Under the pieces are notes generated by a model, which saw nothing but the letters and a program-made list of their open reading frames with translations, made no database searches and had not been told where the DNA came from. DNA of 64,000 nt from Mya arenaria. Taxonomy: Eukaryota > Mollusca > Bivalvia > Myida > Myidae. Position numbers and translations under genes: made by a program. Position 1 is the first letter of the stretch, and each line of letters starts with the position of its first letter. Below are positions 35,640 to 47,311 of the stretch, piece by piece. The stretch is from NCBI RefSeq assembly GCF_026914265.1, contig NC_069133.1, positions 44,737,417 through 44,801,416 of the forward strand. The letters are read 5' to 3'.

Positions 35640-36322
35640 ATTTAAGTATTAAAATAATGAATTCATGTTTCAATCTGAGGTATAATTGTATTAAACTAAT
35701 GTATTAAACTTATGTAATCAATGTATTAAAATTATGCATTAATATATAAAACTAATGTATTAAACTTATGTATTATTGTTTTAAACTAAATTAAATGTAC
35801 TAATGTATTTAACTTATGTATTAAACTTATGTATCAAACTAACATATTAATGTATTTAACTAATTTATTAACTTAATGTATCCAACTTATGTATTAAACT
35901 ATTTTATGCATTTATGTATTCAACTATTGTATTAAATTAATGTGTTAATGTATTTAAATAATGTATTAAACTAAAGTATTAATGTATTAAACTTATGTAT
36001 TAAACAATTTTATGTATTTATGTGTTCAACTAATGTATTAAACTAATGTGTTAATGTATTTAACTTATGTATTAAACTAGAGTATTTAAACTAATGTATT
36101 AAACTAATGAAGTAATGTATTAAAGCAATGTATTAAACTAGAGTATTTAAACTAATGTATTAAACTAATGAAGTAATGTATTAAACTAATGTATTAAACT
36201 AGAGTATTTAAACTAATGTATTAAACTAATGTGTTAATGTATTTAACTTATGTATTAAACTAGAGTATTTAAACTAATGTATTAAACTAATGAAGTAATG
36301 TATTAAACTAATGTATTAAACG
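35640..36322. repeat. AT-rich degenerate tandem repeat (TAATGTATTAAAC)
   Basis: Irregular repeats of ACTAATGTATTAAACTTATG and close variants. The last 250 bp contain a longer unit (ACTAGAGTATTTAAACTAAT) repeated four times. No coding potential. Confidence 0.85.
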
Positions 36323-36625
36323 CGATGTTATCGGCATATATGTTTATACCGGTAGACTTTTGAAGTCATGCCCAAGACAAAATTGCCCCCCCACACACAC
36401 GCACGCACGCACACACCAACGCACCCCCCCCCCACAACATACGCGCCTACTATATGACCAGTCACATTAAGTTACTATATGACAGCCTTTCGGGGGAGGA
36501 TAATTAATGACAAAAGATTAAATATAAATTAAGACTAGATCTCATTTAAATACCATTCATAGAAACAATAGAACAAACTGCACTCACCTGAACTCATAAA
36601 TATCAAAGATTCTAATAATAAACAC

Positions 36626-36826
36626 TAATTGTGACTAGTCATCACACTCCATTATGTATATGTCAAATGAGCAATAATTGTGACTAGTCATCACACTTCA
36701 GGAAATATATGTGAAATGAATAATACTTGTGACTGGTCGTCACTCTTTAGAAAGTATATGTCAAATGAGCAATAATTGTGACTGGTCATCACACTTCAGA
36801 TAGTATATGTCAAATGAAACATATAT
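36626..36826. repeat. Tandem repeat of about 49 bp, 4 copies
   Basis: TTGTGACTAGTCATCACAC and variants start near 36628, 36676, 36727 and 36775, each followed by ATGTCAAATGA. Confidence 0.8.
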
Positions 36827-37082
36827 TGCACTTGACACATGAAAACCTGTGATACCTGAAAGGCTTTACTGGACGGTTAGTATTAAAGTCATGGATAAGA
36901 ATGATTGAATAGATCATAGGACAGCTGGAGTGGAGCTAGAGTTGTGCAAATATTATGGATAATAGAATAAGAGAGTAATTTATAGTAGTTGGGTAATTAG
37001 TAATTAGTTATTGTAAATTTGGAAGACTGCTGATCAAACAAGCACATTTTAAAGGTTATATTAGTGTTATTTCAAAATACAA

Positions 37083-39122
37083 AATTACCACTTGGCCAAC
37101 ACCATAACCACTCAGCCAACACCATAACCACTCAGCCAACACCATTACCACATATCCAACACAATAACCACTGGGCCAACACCATTATCACTTAACCAAC
37201 ACAATAACCACGCAACCAACACCATAACAACTCAGCCAACACCATTGCCACTTGACCAACACCATAACCACTCAGCCAACGCTATAACCACTCAGCTAAC
37301 ACCATTACCGCTTGGCCAATACCATAACCACTCAACCAACACCATTACCACTTGGCCGACACCATAACCACTCAGCCAACACCATTACCACTTGGCCGAC
37401 ACCATTATCACTCAGCCAACACCATAACCACTGGGCCAACACCATTATCACTTGACCAACACAATAACCACGCAACCAACACCATAACAACTCGGCTGAC
37501 ACCATTTCAACTTGGCCAAAGCCATTACCACTCAGCCAACACTATTACCACTCAGCTCACACCATTACCTTTCGACTGACACCATTACTAATCAGCTGAC
37601 ACCATAACTACTCAGCCAACACCTTTTCCACTCGGAAAACAACATAAGTATTCAACCAACACCATTTCCACTCGGACAACACCATAACTACTCAGCCAAC
37701 ACCTTTACCACTCGGACAACACCATAACTACTCAGCCAACACCATTTCCACTTGGCAAACACCATTACCACTCAGCAAACACCATCACCACTCCCCTAAC
37801 ACCTTACCACTCAGCCAACACCCTTTCCACTTGGAAAACATCATCACCACTCGGCCAACACCATCACTAATCCCCTTACACCCTTACCACTTGGCCAAAA
37901 ACCATTACTACTCGGCCAATACCATCACCACTTGGCCAATACCATCACCACTTGGCCAACAACATTATCACTTGGCCAATACCATAACCACTCCCCAAAC
38001 ACTCTTACAACTTGGCTTAAACCATTACCACCACTCCCCAAACACCCTTACAACTTGGCTAAAACCATTAACACTAAGCCAACACCATCACCACTCCTCA
38101 AACACCCTTACAACTTGGCTAAAACCATTACCACTAGGCCAACACCATTACCACTCCCCAAACACCCTTACAACTTGGCTAAAACCATTAACACAAGGCC
38201 AACACCATCACCACTCCCCAAACACCCTTACAACTTGGCTAAAACCATTAACACTAGGCCAACACCATCACCACTCCCCAAACACCCTTACAACTTGGCT
38301 AAAACCATAACCACTAAGCCAAAACCATCAACACTCCCCAAACACCCTTACAACTTGGCTAAAACCATAACCACTAAGCCAAAACCATTACCAATCGGCC
38401 AATACCATCACCACTTGGCCAACAACATTATCACTTGGGCAACACCATTACCACTCTGCAAACACCATAACCTCTCAGCCAACACCATTATCACTCAGCC
38501 AACACCATTACCACTCGGCCAACACCATTACCACTCGGCCAACACCATTACCACTAGGCCAACACCATCACCACTCGGACAACACCATTTCCAGTTGGCC
38601 AACACCATAACCACTTTGTCGACATAATTACCACTCAGACAACACGATTACTACTCGGCTAACACCATTACCACTCGGTCGACACCATTACCAATTGGCC
38701 AACACCATAACCACTTTGTCGACACAATTACCACTCAGACAACACCATTACCACTCGGCTAACACCATTACCACTCGGTCGACACCATTACCACTTGGCC
38801 AACACCATAATCACTCAGCCAAAACCATTACCACTCTGCAAACACCATTACCACTCTGCAAACACCATTACCACTCAGCCAACATCATCACCACCTGACC
38901 AACACCATTGCCACTCAGACAACACCATTACCACTCATTCAACATCATACCCACTAGGCAAACCCCATAACCACTAGGCAAACACCATTACTACTCGGCT
39001 AACACCATTACAACTCGCCCAACACCATTACCACTAGGTCAACATCATTACCACCAGGCAAACACCATCATCACTTGGCCAACACCATTACCACTCAGAC
39101 AACACCATTACCACTCGGCTAC
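37083..39122. repeat. 20-bp minisatellite with a 60-bp higher-order block
   Basis: The basic unit is CCAACACCATTACCACTCGG, about 100 copies over 2 kb. Between 38041 and 38340 a three-unit block (AACACCCTTACAACTTGGCT, AAAACCATTAACACTAGGCC, AACACCATCACCACTCCCCA) repeats at an exact 60-bp period. Because 60 is a multiple of 3, long open frames result (such as 37831-38310 and 37932-38627); they overlap in different frames and are not genes. Confidence 0.95.
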
Positions 39123-39477
39123 ATTCATCTCTGACATCTTGTGCAGTTTTGACATAATATTAATCCTCCATCTAAGACAGATTAACAAAATTAAGTTTGT
39201 ACTAGTTTATCTTAGCTCAATAATGAAGACGGCTATAATCTGGCCAGTATCCGAGCAAAACCAATTGAACTTTTTATCCATATAAATGTTACTTGGAGGA
39301 AATCCACAAGCCCCCATAACATTATCAGGGGAAAAATTAGTTTGGTCATTGGGAACCTCGGTAACTAATACATGTTAATTCCTTTTTTCCGGTATAAATA
39401 ATATTTAGAAATTCACTACAGGACTCATTTTTGCTGTTGCCAATGTCAAAGGAACTAGAGTTGAAATCAGGACTTAC

Positions 39478-39572
39478 CTCCACAGTAAATTTCAGCATCT
39501 CTCTATTCAAGGTGTTTTGCTGATAAAACGCTGTACAGTTCGCCAAACAATTTCTCCTTGCTAATGTTTGAT
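39478..39572 (-). pseudogene. Duplicated exon, copy B (frame broken)
   Basis: A TTTTTTCAG acceptor and a GTAAGT donor bound a 95-nt exon. It reads SNISKEKLFGELYSVLSAKHL and then needs a frame change at AATAGA to continue REMLKFTVE. The other copy (39922-39827) breaks at the same point. Well-formed splice signals with a broken frame suggest a decayed duplicate. Confidence 0.45.
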
Positions 39573-39826
39573 CTGAAAAAAGAGACCTATATATAATTTA
39601 CACAAATGCCCATATAACAATGTATTGTTAGAGAGCTTCACATATGGTCATATAACTGTTAAGAGTTTTTCGTTATGAGTGATACATCTTATAATATAAA
39701 TTTATTTTTATCGGATTTGTTAAGGTTAAATATGGCAGTGCGTTTATATTTGATATGGTACTATTGGTTATATAAATATTTACATTTTCCTTGGGAAAAA
39801 AAGAAATTTAGTAAATAAGGATTAAC

Positions 39827-39922
39827 TTCCACAGTGAATTTCAGCATCTCCATATTGAAAGGTGTTTTTCTGTCAAGATGTCGTACAAATCGCCCATCAA
39901 TTTCTCCTTGCTAATACTTGGT
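39827..39922 (-). pseudogene. Duplicated exon, copy A (frame broken)
   Basis: A TTTTACAG acceptor is followed by PSISKEKLMGDLYDILTEKH, L, then a frame change before NMEMLKFTVE. The donor position has GTTAAT, a poor site. About 70% alike to copy B. The shared protein-like reading (KEKLxGxLYxxLxxKHL) implies descent from a real coding exon of an unknown gene. Confidence 0.45.
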
Positions 39923-39949
39923 CTGTAAAATAAAGAAGAGAGCTACGCC

Positions 39950-40205
39950 AATGGTCACATAACCATGAATTATCATGAAGAGAGTTACACATATGGTCAT
40001 ATAACCGTGACCACCATTTTAATATGAGAGATACACCCTATATATCATGGTTTCAATAATTGTGACCAGTTTACCATTAATAGAGTTAACTCATATGATC
40101 CTATAACCATGATCAGTTCATCATTATAGAGTTATACTTATGGTCATATAACCATGGACAGTTCATGATTATAGTGTTACACATGAACAGTTTATCATTA
40201 TAGAA
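39950..40205. repeat. Degenerate tandem repeat of about 45 bp
   Basis: Copies of ATGGTCATATAACCATGA with GAGTTACAC repeat irregularly five to six times. No coding potential. Confidence 0.6.
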
Positions 40206-40240
40206 GAAACTTCAGACCTTAAGTTATATATAAATTAGAA

Positions 40241-41173
40241 ATGACGGTAAAGTTGGAAGGTAGTTGGTAGTTGGTAGTTGGGGATTCGAATAATCAACTA
40301 CTTACCAGTTGCCAGTTGGGGATTCAAATATTCAACTACCTGCTAGTTGCCAGTTGGGGATTCGACAAACACTGTTTTAATTCACTTTTATTCGTATATT
40401 CGCCAGTCGGATATTCGACCATTTCCAGTCGATTATTCGCGAATGTTCAACTGCAAACCAGTCAGTAGTTGGGTATTCAGTTTATGTCTTTATGTATGGT
40501 TTTAAAGGTCACATATGGGAAAATTAATCGCCAAATGTTTCTGTATACATGTACACATATGTTTCTTTGCGACAAACACTGTTTTAATTTACTTTTATTC
40601 GTATATTCGTCAGTCGGATATTCGACCATTTCCAGTCGATTATAGAATGTTCAACTGCAAACCAGTCAGTAGTTGGGGATTCAGTTTATGTCTTTATGTA
40701 TGGTATTAAAGGTCACATATGGGAAAATTAATCGCCAAATGTTTCTTTATGCATAAACACATATGTTTCTTTGCGACAAACACTGTTTTAATTTACTTTT
40801 ATTCGTATATTCGCCAGTCGGATATTCGACCATTTCCAGTCGATTATTCGCGAATGTTCAACTGCAAACCAGTCAGTAGTTGGGGATTCAGATTATGTCT
40901 ATATGTATGGTTTTAAAGGTCACATATGGGAAAATTAATCGCCAAATGTTTCTGTATGCATGTACACATATGTTTCTTTGCGACAAACACTGTTTTAATT
41001 TACTTTTATTCGTATATTCGCCAGTCGAATATTCGACCATTTCCAGTCGATTATTCGCGAATGTTCAACTGCAAACCAGTCAGTAGTTGGGGATTCAGAT
41101 TATGTCTATATATATGGTTTTAAAGGTCACAAATGGGAAAATTAATCCCACTACCTTCCAACTTTACCGTCAT
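40241..41173. mobile_element. Inverted-repeat element with a tandem core of about 205 bp (4 copies)
   Basis: Perfect 24-bp terminal inverted repeats: ATGACGGTAAAGTTGGAAGG(TAGT) at 40241-40264 and its complement at 41150-41173. The interior is four tandem units, with GGTCACATATGGGAAAATTA near 40508, 40712 and 40918 and a variant near 41126. The repeated open frames of 64-68 codons inside it are copies of the same unit, not genes. No transposase, so it must be mobilised in trans. Confidence 0.92.
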
Positions 41174-41807
41174 AAAATAGAATGGTATTATTCATCTATT
41201 TCAAACGGCATAACACTTCTTAAAGCCAGAATTGTTGGCAACATATATGTGTATATACATACATACATACATACATACATATATTTGTACTCCGTTTTAT
41301 TTGAATCATCTAGGAATATATGATTATGGACAACGTTATACTTTTTGACCAAGGCTAGGTCCTGATTACTCTAAAAATCTTAAACTTAACACTCTTGAGT
41401 CTCTATTTCATTGAGCATTATTACTTGCTAACGTTTTTTAGCATGATCATCTTTAAAATAATTTCCTAAAAATGTTCAAAGCTTGTTAAAAAGGAAACAT
41501 TACAATATATATATATATATCCCAAACTTTAAGGGACTTGGCATGGATTCGCACCCCAATAGAACCAAAATATTTTTTCTACTAAAATTGTATTTTTTTT
41601 CTGCAATTTTGGAACCAAAAAGTAAAAATAATATAATATCATAAATGTTTTCAAATGTGTTACTGCAAAAAAAGGAGCCAAAACATGATCGAGTCCCTTC
41701 GAAGTCAACAATGACATCAATTTTATTAGAAAACTTTTTTGTATTAAGGCAGTTGGATAAGGTATGAATAAAGTGTATGACCTTAACATACTTATATCCG
41801 TTGTCCA
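41174..41807. other. AT-rich spacer with microsatellites
   Basis: (CATA)n near 41258-41281 and (TA)n near 41504-41519. The open frames on the minus strand between 41500 and 41894 run into the SINE and are not supported. Confidence 0.5.
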
Positions 41808-41950
41808 TTTAGCCGTTGGTAAGTGCACATGCTTCTCACCAAGATGACCCAAGTTCGATTCCCCGCCAGTGCACATGTGGTTTGCGGTAACCAAGCCAGA
41901 CTAATGGGTTTCCTCTGGGTACTCCGGCTTCACCAACAACACAAAACACT
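41808..41950 (+). mobile_element. tRNA-derived SINE fragment, plus orientation
   Basis: A box A-like TTTAGCCGTTGGTAAGTGC is followed by a perfect box B, GTTCGATTCC (41853-41862), and then a domain GGTTTCCTCTGGGTACTCCG. That domain resembles the conserved central region of animal SINEs. The tRNA portion lacks a foldable acceptor stem. Confidence 0.7.
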
Positions 41951-42460
41951 CTCGCTTCAAATTCTGCCAACAAGAGTGATTCATATAATTATGTTGTAAT
42001 AACTTGTTTCAAAATCATTGTAAATTTAATATGTTTAGACTAAACTGAACTTACTTGAATTCGACTATTCCATCATCCATAGCATTGGAAAAATTAGCTC
42101 GATTTAAGGTGATAGCATCTCTTTTCCGAATCAATAGAAAGAAAGATAAAAATATAAACATGACTATCATTTGGCGTTGTTCTTATTCCCCCTAAGTAAG
42201 TGTTTTTCTTTAATAATTAGCCACATAAAGACCTGAGGATAATTAAAAATAATATCTGTGAAATCGGGTTTCAGTAGAGGATTCTCAGCGGATTAATTTA
42301 ACTTGATGTTTTTAAGATTTTTAAATGAATAGGAACCAGGGGCCCACTTCAGTAAAGAATCTTTGTCTTACCTTCTTTCATCTTGAATCTGTAGAATTTA
42401 GGTCATAAATGTCAACAATCTGATTTTTTTTTTATTTAATTAACTTTGTGCTAATTTGTT

Positions 42461-42813
42461 AATGCTTCACTCTCACAGACTGGCCGTTTTGACAACTATT
42501 TTTTAGGTTTTGTCTTTAGCCAATTTTTGCAAATGTCATGCAAATGTCATGAAACCAGTGATACCAGACTGCTGACAAAAGATCAGATCGCAGCTTTCCA
42601 TATCTATGTTCGAAAATTGATGCTTTAAATTGGCTTAAAGGGTTATTTACGCTTTAAGAAAAATGAAATTTTCGGCAGTTCTCCTAACAAATGAGATATG
42701 TTTTCTTATATGACCGAACTGAAAGCACTGATACCGAAATCAGCTTATTCTGAGACAAAATCTACCGTAAAAAAATAGGTCGAAACTGTCAGTTTGTGAA
42801 AGTGCAGCTTTAA
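42461..42813. mobile_element. MITE with AAAGCTGCACTCT ends, short copy
   Basis: The left end (GCTTCACTCTCACAGACTGG, CCGTTTTGACAACT) is complementary to the right end (GGTCGAAACTGTCAGTTTGT, GAAAGTGCAGCTTTAA). The interior contains ACTGCTGACAAAAGATCAGA. Fragments of the same end occur alone at 28953-28985 and 34110-34136. Confidence 0.88.
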
Positions 42814-43309
42814 CCTGGCTCAAGTCAAATTATCACAAACATGTAGCAAAATAACACAAATATTTCATTAGAATAGTATCAGTTTATGTCAAGAATCGAA
42901 AAAGATCTTTATTGAAACATGCCCCTGGGATGCCCATATAGTTTGATATCAACCATTTTAAGGGCCTGGCCCAATTTTTCAAAAAGATGAAAAAATAATA
43001 ACGGGGCACAAAATGTTGATGCAGTTTTTTTTGTTTTTTTTTTAATGCATTATAATGTTTAACTCTTTTGACTTTTAAGATGAATACAAAAAGCATTTTG
43101 ATTTGTTTACATTTAAAAATATATGCCTTTAAAAATATACTTCTTTCAAATAATTGTTACTTGGCCACAAATGCTGTAGTTTAAAAGCGCCTGAATATCT
43201 CCGATATATAAATTTTTGAATCAACCTATATTGTGCCCATTCAATATATTGTACAATATTAGCCATACCGGTGGTCTGTACTCTGTACAAGAGGTTCAGT
43301 TTAACAGTG

Positions 43310-43480
43310 AAGACATTTCTAACCCTCTGTGTTTTAATTCCTGGTTTTACAAATGAGACGTTCCCCTCATTGTGTGAGGGACTAGATCTTGCAACCCTCT
43401 GTGTTATAATTCCTGGCTTTTCAAATGTCAGACATTCCCCTCATTGTGTGAGGGACAAGATATCCAACCCATTGACTGTT
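43310..43480. repeat. Short tandem duplication of about 77 bp
   Basis: AACCCTCTGTGTTTTAATTC, CTGGTTTTACAAATG and CCCCTCATTGTGTGAGGGAC occur twice, with a partial third copy. Confidence 0.75.
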
Positions 43481-43502
43481 ATAAATCATCACTTTGCAGA
43501 TG

Positions 43503-43771
43503 TCATCGTTTCTTTGCGGACCTGAACATTATACTTTGTTTCAATGCAAGCCTTGCCGAGATTGGGTTTCCAGCTATATCTAATGAAACTGTGTACGGGT
43601 ATGCATAGTTAACAATGTTAGAAACACAGGTTCCATGGTCATAAGTGCGACACACTCCGTGAAGCCCAGATAAAGCGTATTTGTTGATTGCAAGTTCCGA
43701 AAGTAATGATTTAAGTAATGATTTTCCGCGTCCAAAGTGAACGCACAACCACTGTTCTATTGGGGCGGTCA
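43503..43771 (-). CDS. Candidate terminal exon of an unknown gene
   Basis: After a GTTTTTAG acceptor the minus strand reads (V)TAPIEQWLCVHFGRGKSLL, KSLLSELAINKYALSGLHGV, CRTYDHGTCVSNIVNYAYPY, TVSLDIAGNPISARLALKQS, IMFRSAKKR, then TGA. It joins the exon at 44069-43870 in phase with a 98-bp intron. The composition is protein-like throughout, with several Cys. I do not recognise the family. Confidence 0.5.
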
Positions 43772-43869
43772 CTAAAAACGTCACATATGGCAAGATGATT
43801 TTGTAAACCACCAGATCAACATGTTTAGGAGTTGTAATTACGTCATATCACATCCCATCCATCACATAC

Positions 43870-44069
43870 CAATTGTTTTGGTCGCATGTAGCTCGAAAAG
43901 TATTTGAATTGCTTCAAGTTGTTTTTGAGTAGGTTGTATTATAAAAAAACCAAGGTGATAAATGTTCCAAGTTTCAATCAATTCGTTCAAGCAAACATCT
44001 TTCCCATTCTGGGTAACCAAGTGACAGTTGGACCTTACTGATATTTCATAATTACCAGTTCTCCCAAAA
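43870..44069 (-). CDS. Candidate internal exon of the same unknown gene
   Basis: Bounded by a TATTTCAG acceptor and a GTATGT donor, 200 nt. Reads FGRTGNYEISVRSNCHLVTQ, NGKDVCLNELIETWNIYHLG, FFIIQPTQKQLEAIQILFEL, HATKTI(V). Continues into 43771-43503. Upstream exons may be among the array exons above 46 kb, but that link is only positional. Confidence 0.5.
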
Positions 44070-44130
44070 CTGAAATAATATATAGTTAGGTCTTCAGTCA
44101 TCGAAGAAATAAACAAAACGAACATACGGT

Positions 44131-44320
44131 AACAATTTTATCATTTATTAAGTTCAAACAAAAGCATAACAATTTTAACTTTTATTAAGTTCAAACAAGA
44201 ACATAACAATTTTAACTTTTATTAAGTTCAAACAAGAACATAACAATTTTAACATTTATTAAGTTCAAACAAAAACACAACAATTTTAACATTTATTAAG
44301 TTCAAACAAAAACAATTGTA
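44131..44320. repeat. 37-bp tandem repeat, about 5 copies
   Basis: AACAATTTTAACTTTTATTA, AGTTCAAACAAGAACAT repeats with a 37-bp period and small changes. Confidence 0.88.
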
Positions 44321-45129
44321 ACATGTAATACATGTAAGTTTTATCAAAGCTCAAACACCTTCAAATTCTGCCGTAATATTCCTGAAAATATTGATACAAG
44401 CGATTTCATTAAATACCTCTACTTTTACAGTCAACAAACTAGGCTTCATGCCAGAAAATCTTTTCTAGAACTTATATGGGAGCCGAAGGAACCAAATGCC
44501 ATATAGATATAAATTAATTTCTAATTCTTACACTTATACTAGTGGCTTTCAAAAGTTTTAACAGCCTCATAAAATCTGAATCTGAAAAATCGACTTGTGT
44601 TGAATACACTGGATTGAAACGCAGTAGTAATAAGCCTGTTTGATTATTAGTATGATGAAAAAATATTTTCTAAATAATGAATTTGAAGTCAAATTAACAG
44701 TGTTTGGTTTATTTCTTTAAACTAAAAACAACAACACATAAATACAATACCAGACAAGAAGATTATTAAGAGATGTAGTGCAGCCGACAAAGAAACACAT
44801 GACAAGATATGTTAATTACGCACACTATATAGCACTGAAGTAAACACTAGCAACAAAAGTCCTGAACTGTGCACATGCCAAGATATGTAAAACAAGCACA
44901 CTATAAATACATAAGCACACACTGGCTGCAAAAGTCCTGAGCTTCTCTACCGACGGGCAAGGCAAAACCAGAGACGGTTATCTCTGGAATCCTGTGCTCA
45001 TTTGTCAAGTGACGGCTCACAAAGTATGAATGTTGAGCCTCATTCATTTGTCTGGGTCAAATTAATGATGCACATACAATATTATATAAAATATACCCTT
45101 TGGAACACAAAATAAACTTAAGATGTAGA
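44321..45129. other. No gene seen
   Basis: AT-rich. A roughly 75-bp imperfect duplication (CAAGATATGT...AAAAGTCCTGA) lies near 44801-44940. Nothing coding is supported. Confidence 0.5.
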
Positions 45130-46490
45130 CAGAACTTAAGAATGCTACATTCTTATAAGAATGTCGCATCAATGCAAGAATGTCACGTCAACTTAAAAAT
45201 GCCACATCAATATAAAGATGTCACATTAATATAAGAATGTCACATTAATATCAACAATATAATTTTGTCACATCAATATAAGAATGTCAAATCAATATAA
45301 GAATTCCATATCAACTTAGGAAATCACATCAATATAAGAATGCCAATATCAGGGTTCCCACAAAGATGGCAAAACAAAATTCCCTGACCTTTCCTTGACT
45401 AAATTCAATTTTCCCTGACCAATTCATGAATGCTGAAAACCATACATACAGGTCATATATGAGCATGAAATGTAATTAAGATGTTGGCCTCCTTCCTTCC
45501 CCATAGCCAACCCTTACCTCCTTGTACTATTTTATGTTTATTCTTTTTTTTTCTTTTTTGTAATCTCCCTCTTCATCCTAAGTATTATCTAAAAACTATT
45601 ACATAGATTTAATTAGTATTGTAAAAAAATCCAGCCAATGAAATGTTTGTATTTACTGGGAGTATAATACACCACAAACAATCAAATTAGGAAAACAAAA
45701 CCCCTGCCCTTAATTGTAATTTTTTCTCTGTATGATTTTTAGATGGATTCAACACAAAACTTGTACAAATAATAATCATAAAAATTCTCCTTAAAGGTCA
45801 TTACAGTGAAAGCTATTAAATACTAATACTTAGAAATGAATTAAGAGAAACATAAAAATGAATTAAGAGAATCATAAACATACAAATCAAGCTCATACAT
45901 GACATTACAATGCTCTAATATTAGCAATTAAGTGTTACATGCATAGAAACCGCTCACAAATTTAAAAACACCCGGTGATATAAAAATAAAATGCATTAGC
46001 TTATACCACAAGTAATTTTACACAAGCATATACAGCAATACAAAACTATTGTTTAATAAGGTACAAAATGTGTGTATATATATATTAATAATGACAACAA
46101 TAATACAAAATGAAAGAAACTGCCTTAACCTTTTGTCACTAAATGAGAGTAGTTGTACGACCAATGCCCCTTCATCATAAAATTCCCTGACATTTTCCTG
46201 ACTTTTGCCAAAAAAATCTTTTTTCACTGACCCATTTCAAAATTCCATGACTTTTCCCTGAACTTGAAAAAACAACCTTTTCCCCTGATTTTTCCCTGAC
46301 CGTGGGAACCCTGAATATAAGAATGTCACATCAATATAAGAATGCCACATCAATATAAAGATGTCACATTAATTAACAATGTTACATTAATATCAACAAT
46401 ATAAATTTGCTTCAACAATATAAGAATGTCACACCAATATAAGAATTTCACATCAACTTATGAAGGATATCAAATCAACATTAGAATGTC
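45130..46490. repeat. 19-20 bp tandem repeat (ATCAATATAAGAATGTCAC) split by a transposon
   Basis: Units of ACATCAATATAAGAATGTC occur from about 45170 to 45349 and resume from 46314 to about 46490. The gap between is the hAT-like element. Before insertion the two halves formed one array of roughly 20 copies. Confidence 0.85.
45350..46313. mobile_element. hAT-like non-autonomous element, 964 bp
   Basis: Perfect 12-bp inverted ends: CAGGGTTCCCAC (45350-45361) and GTGGGAACCCTG (46302-46313). Sub-terminal TTCCCTGAC / GTCAGGGAA motifs are repeated near both ends. It lies inside a 19-20 bp tandem repeat and is flanked by AATAT on both sides. No transposase frame. The CAGGGTTCCCA end is typical of hAT elements; the 8-bp target duplication expected for hAT is not clear because the host sequence is repetitive. 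Confidence 0.82.
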
Positions 46491-46809
46491 ACATAAACAC
46501 CACTGTAAAATTGTCTTGTCAATAAACACAAGTCCCGAATTTTCGTTTCCATGGTGTTTCCCATTAAACGGCATCCATTATTTTCACTGAAAGAAAAAAG
46601 AAAAGAAAAAAACTTAATTAAGGTATTGGATCCACAAAAAGGTGAAATTTCATCCAAAGTATCCAAATAAAAATATTGCTCTTATCATCATTAGACCATT
46701 AATCACTTTCTATAACATGATTGCCCCTATTATACTTGAACACTCTCATCACTATTTACCAATATCTTTGTAATACCATGACCAAGTTTCATAAACAATT
46801 CACACCTAC

Positions 46810-46923
46810 CTGATCCAGTCGAGACATCAGGCCATTGTGTCATCAGTGAGGTGTCACCCATTGTGTCATCTGTGAGGCTTCGCCCATGGCCAACTCCAAA
46901 AGCGCTCGAAGCCAAAGCCAGGT
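46810..46923 (-). pseudogene. Degenerate copy of the array exon
   Basis: An AACACAG acceptor and a GTAGGT donor bound 114 nt. It reads GALLELAMGEASQMTQ in one frame and MGDTSLMT then, after a frame change, GLMSRLDQ. It aligns with ELVMGDNSMMTGLIAGLLQ of the copy at 64000-63892. An internal duplication of GATGACACAATGGGTGACAC sequence and a frame break make it non-functional as read. Confidence 0.5.
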
Positions 46924-47238
46924 CTGTGTTTTCTTCTTGAGGCTTAAATTATATAACACATCAAAAATTCCATAAGGGTATTAATCATGTTTATTACTAT
47001 GTTACATGTTTATTACTATGTTGCTGCTAACTGGATGCCAAAAAATACCACTTCCATTATCCTTCAGAATAACAGCATCATCAACAACAGCACCACCATC
47101 ATTTTTTATAATCATCATTATTGTTGTATGAAATGATATTCAAGTTAGAGTGATATTTCAATTAATGATATTTCATTAAATAAATATCTTTATTTTAATT
47201 CTAAAATCCAACCAAGCAATGTTTTGTTAAACTCTTAC

Positions 47239-47311
47239 CATCGCCACGCCACTGATTTTCTCGGGGTACCACTTCCAGTTGCATGGTGGGGCACTTCCGG
47301 TTCTGTGGACA
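47239..47311 (-). pseudogene. Short degenerate copy of the array exon
   Basis: TTTCAG acceptor and GTAAGA donor, 73 nt. Reads STEPEVPHHATGSGTPRKSV, AWRW. The start (EPEV followed by a changed codon) aligns with TVPEVSN at 63.9 kb. The 3' part is not alignable. Confidence 0.4.

Noticed and set aside
37352..38977. Open frames of 60-231 codons rich in Thr, His and Pro
   Set aside because: Overlapping frames of one 20-bp minisatellite; the 60-bp period simply avoids stops.
40271..41323. Five similar open frames of 64-78 codons that look like a tandem gene family
   Set aside because: They are the same segment of a tandem core inside a 24-bp inverted-repeat element, in different phases, without start context or splice support.
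41808..41880. Possible tRNA gene (perfect box B GTTCGATTCC)
   Set aside because: No acceptor or anticodon stem can be formed, and it continues into a SINE-like central domain.
46481..46586. Possible exon ENNGCRLMGNTMETKIRDLC after a CTTTCAG acceptor
   Set aside because: No good donor or joining phase could be found; left as a note only.
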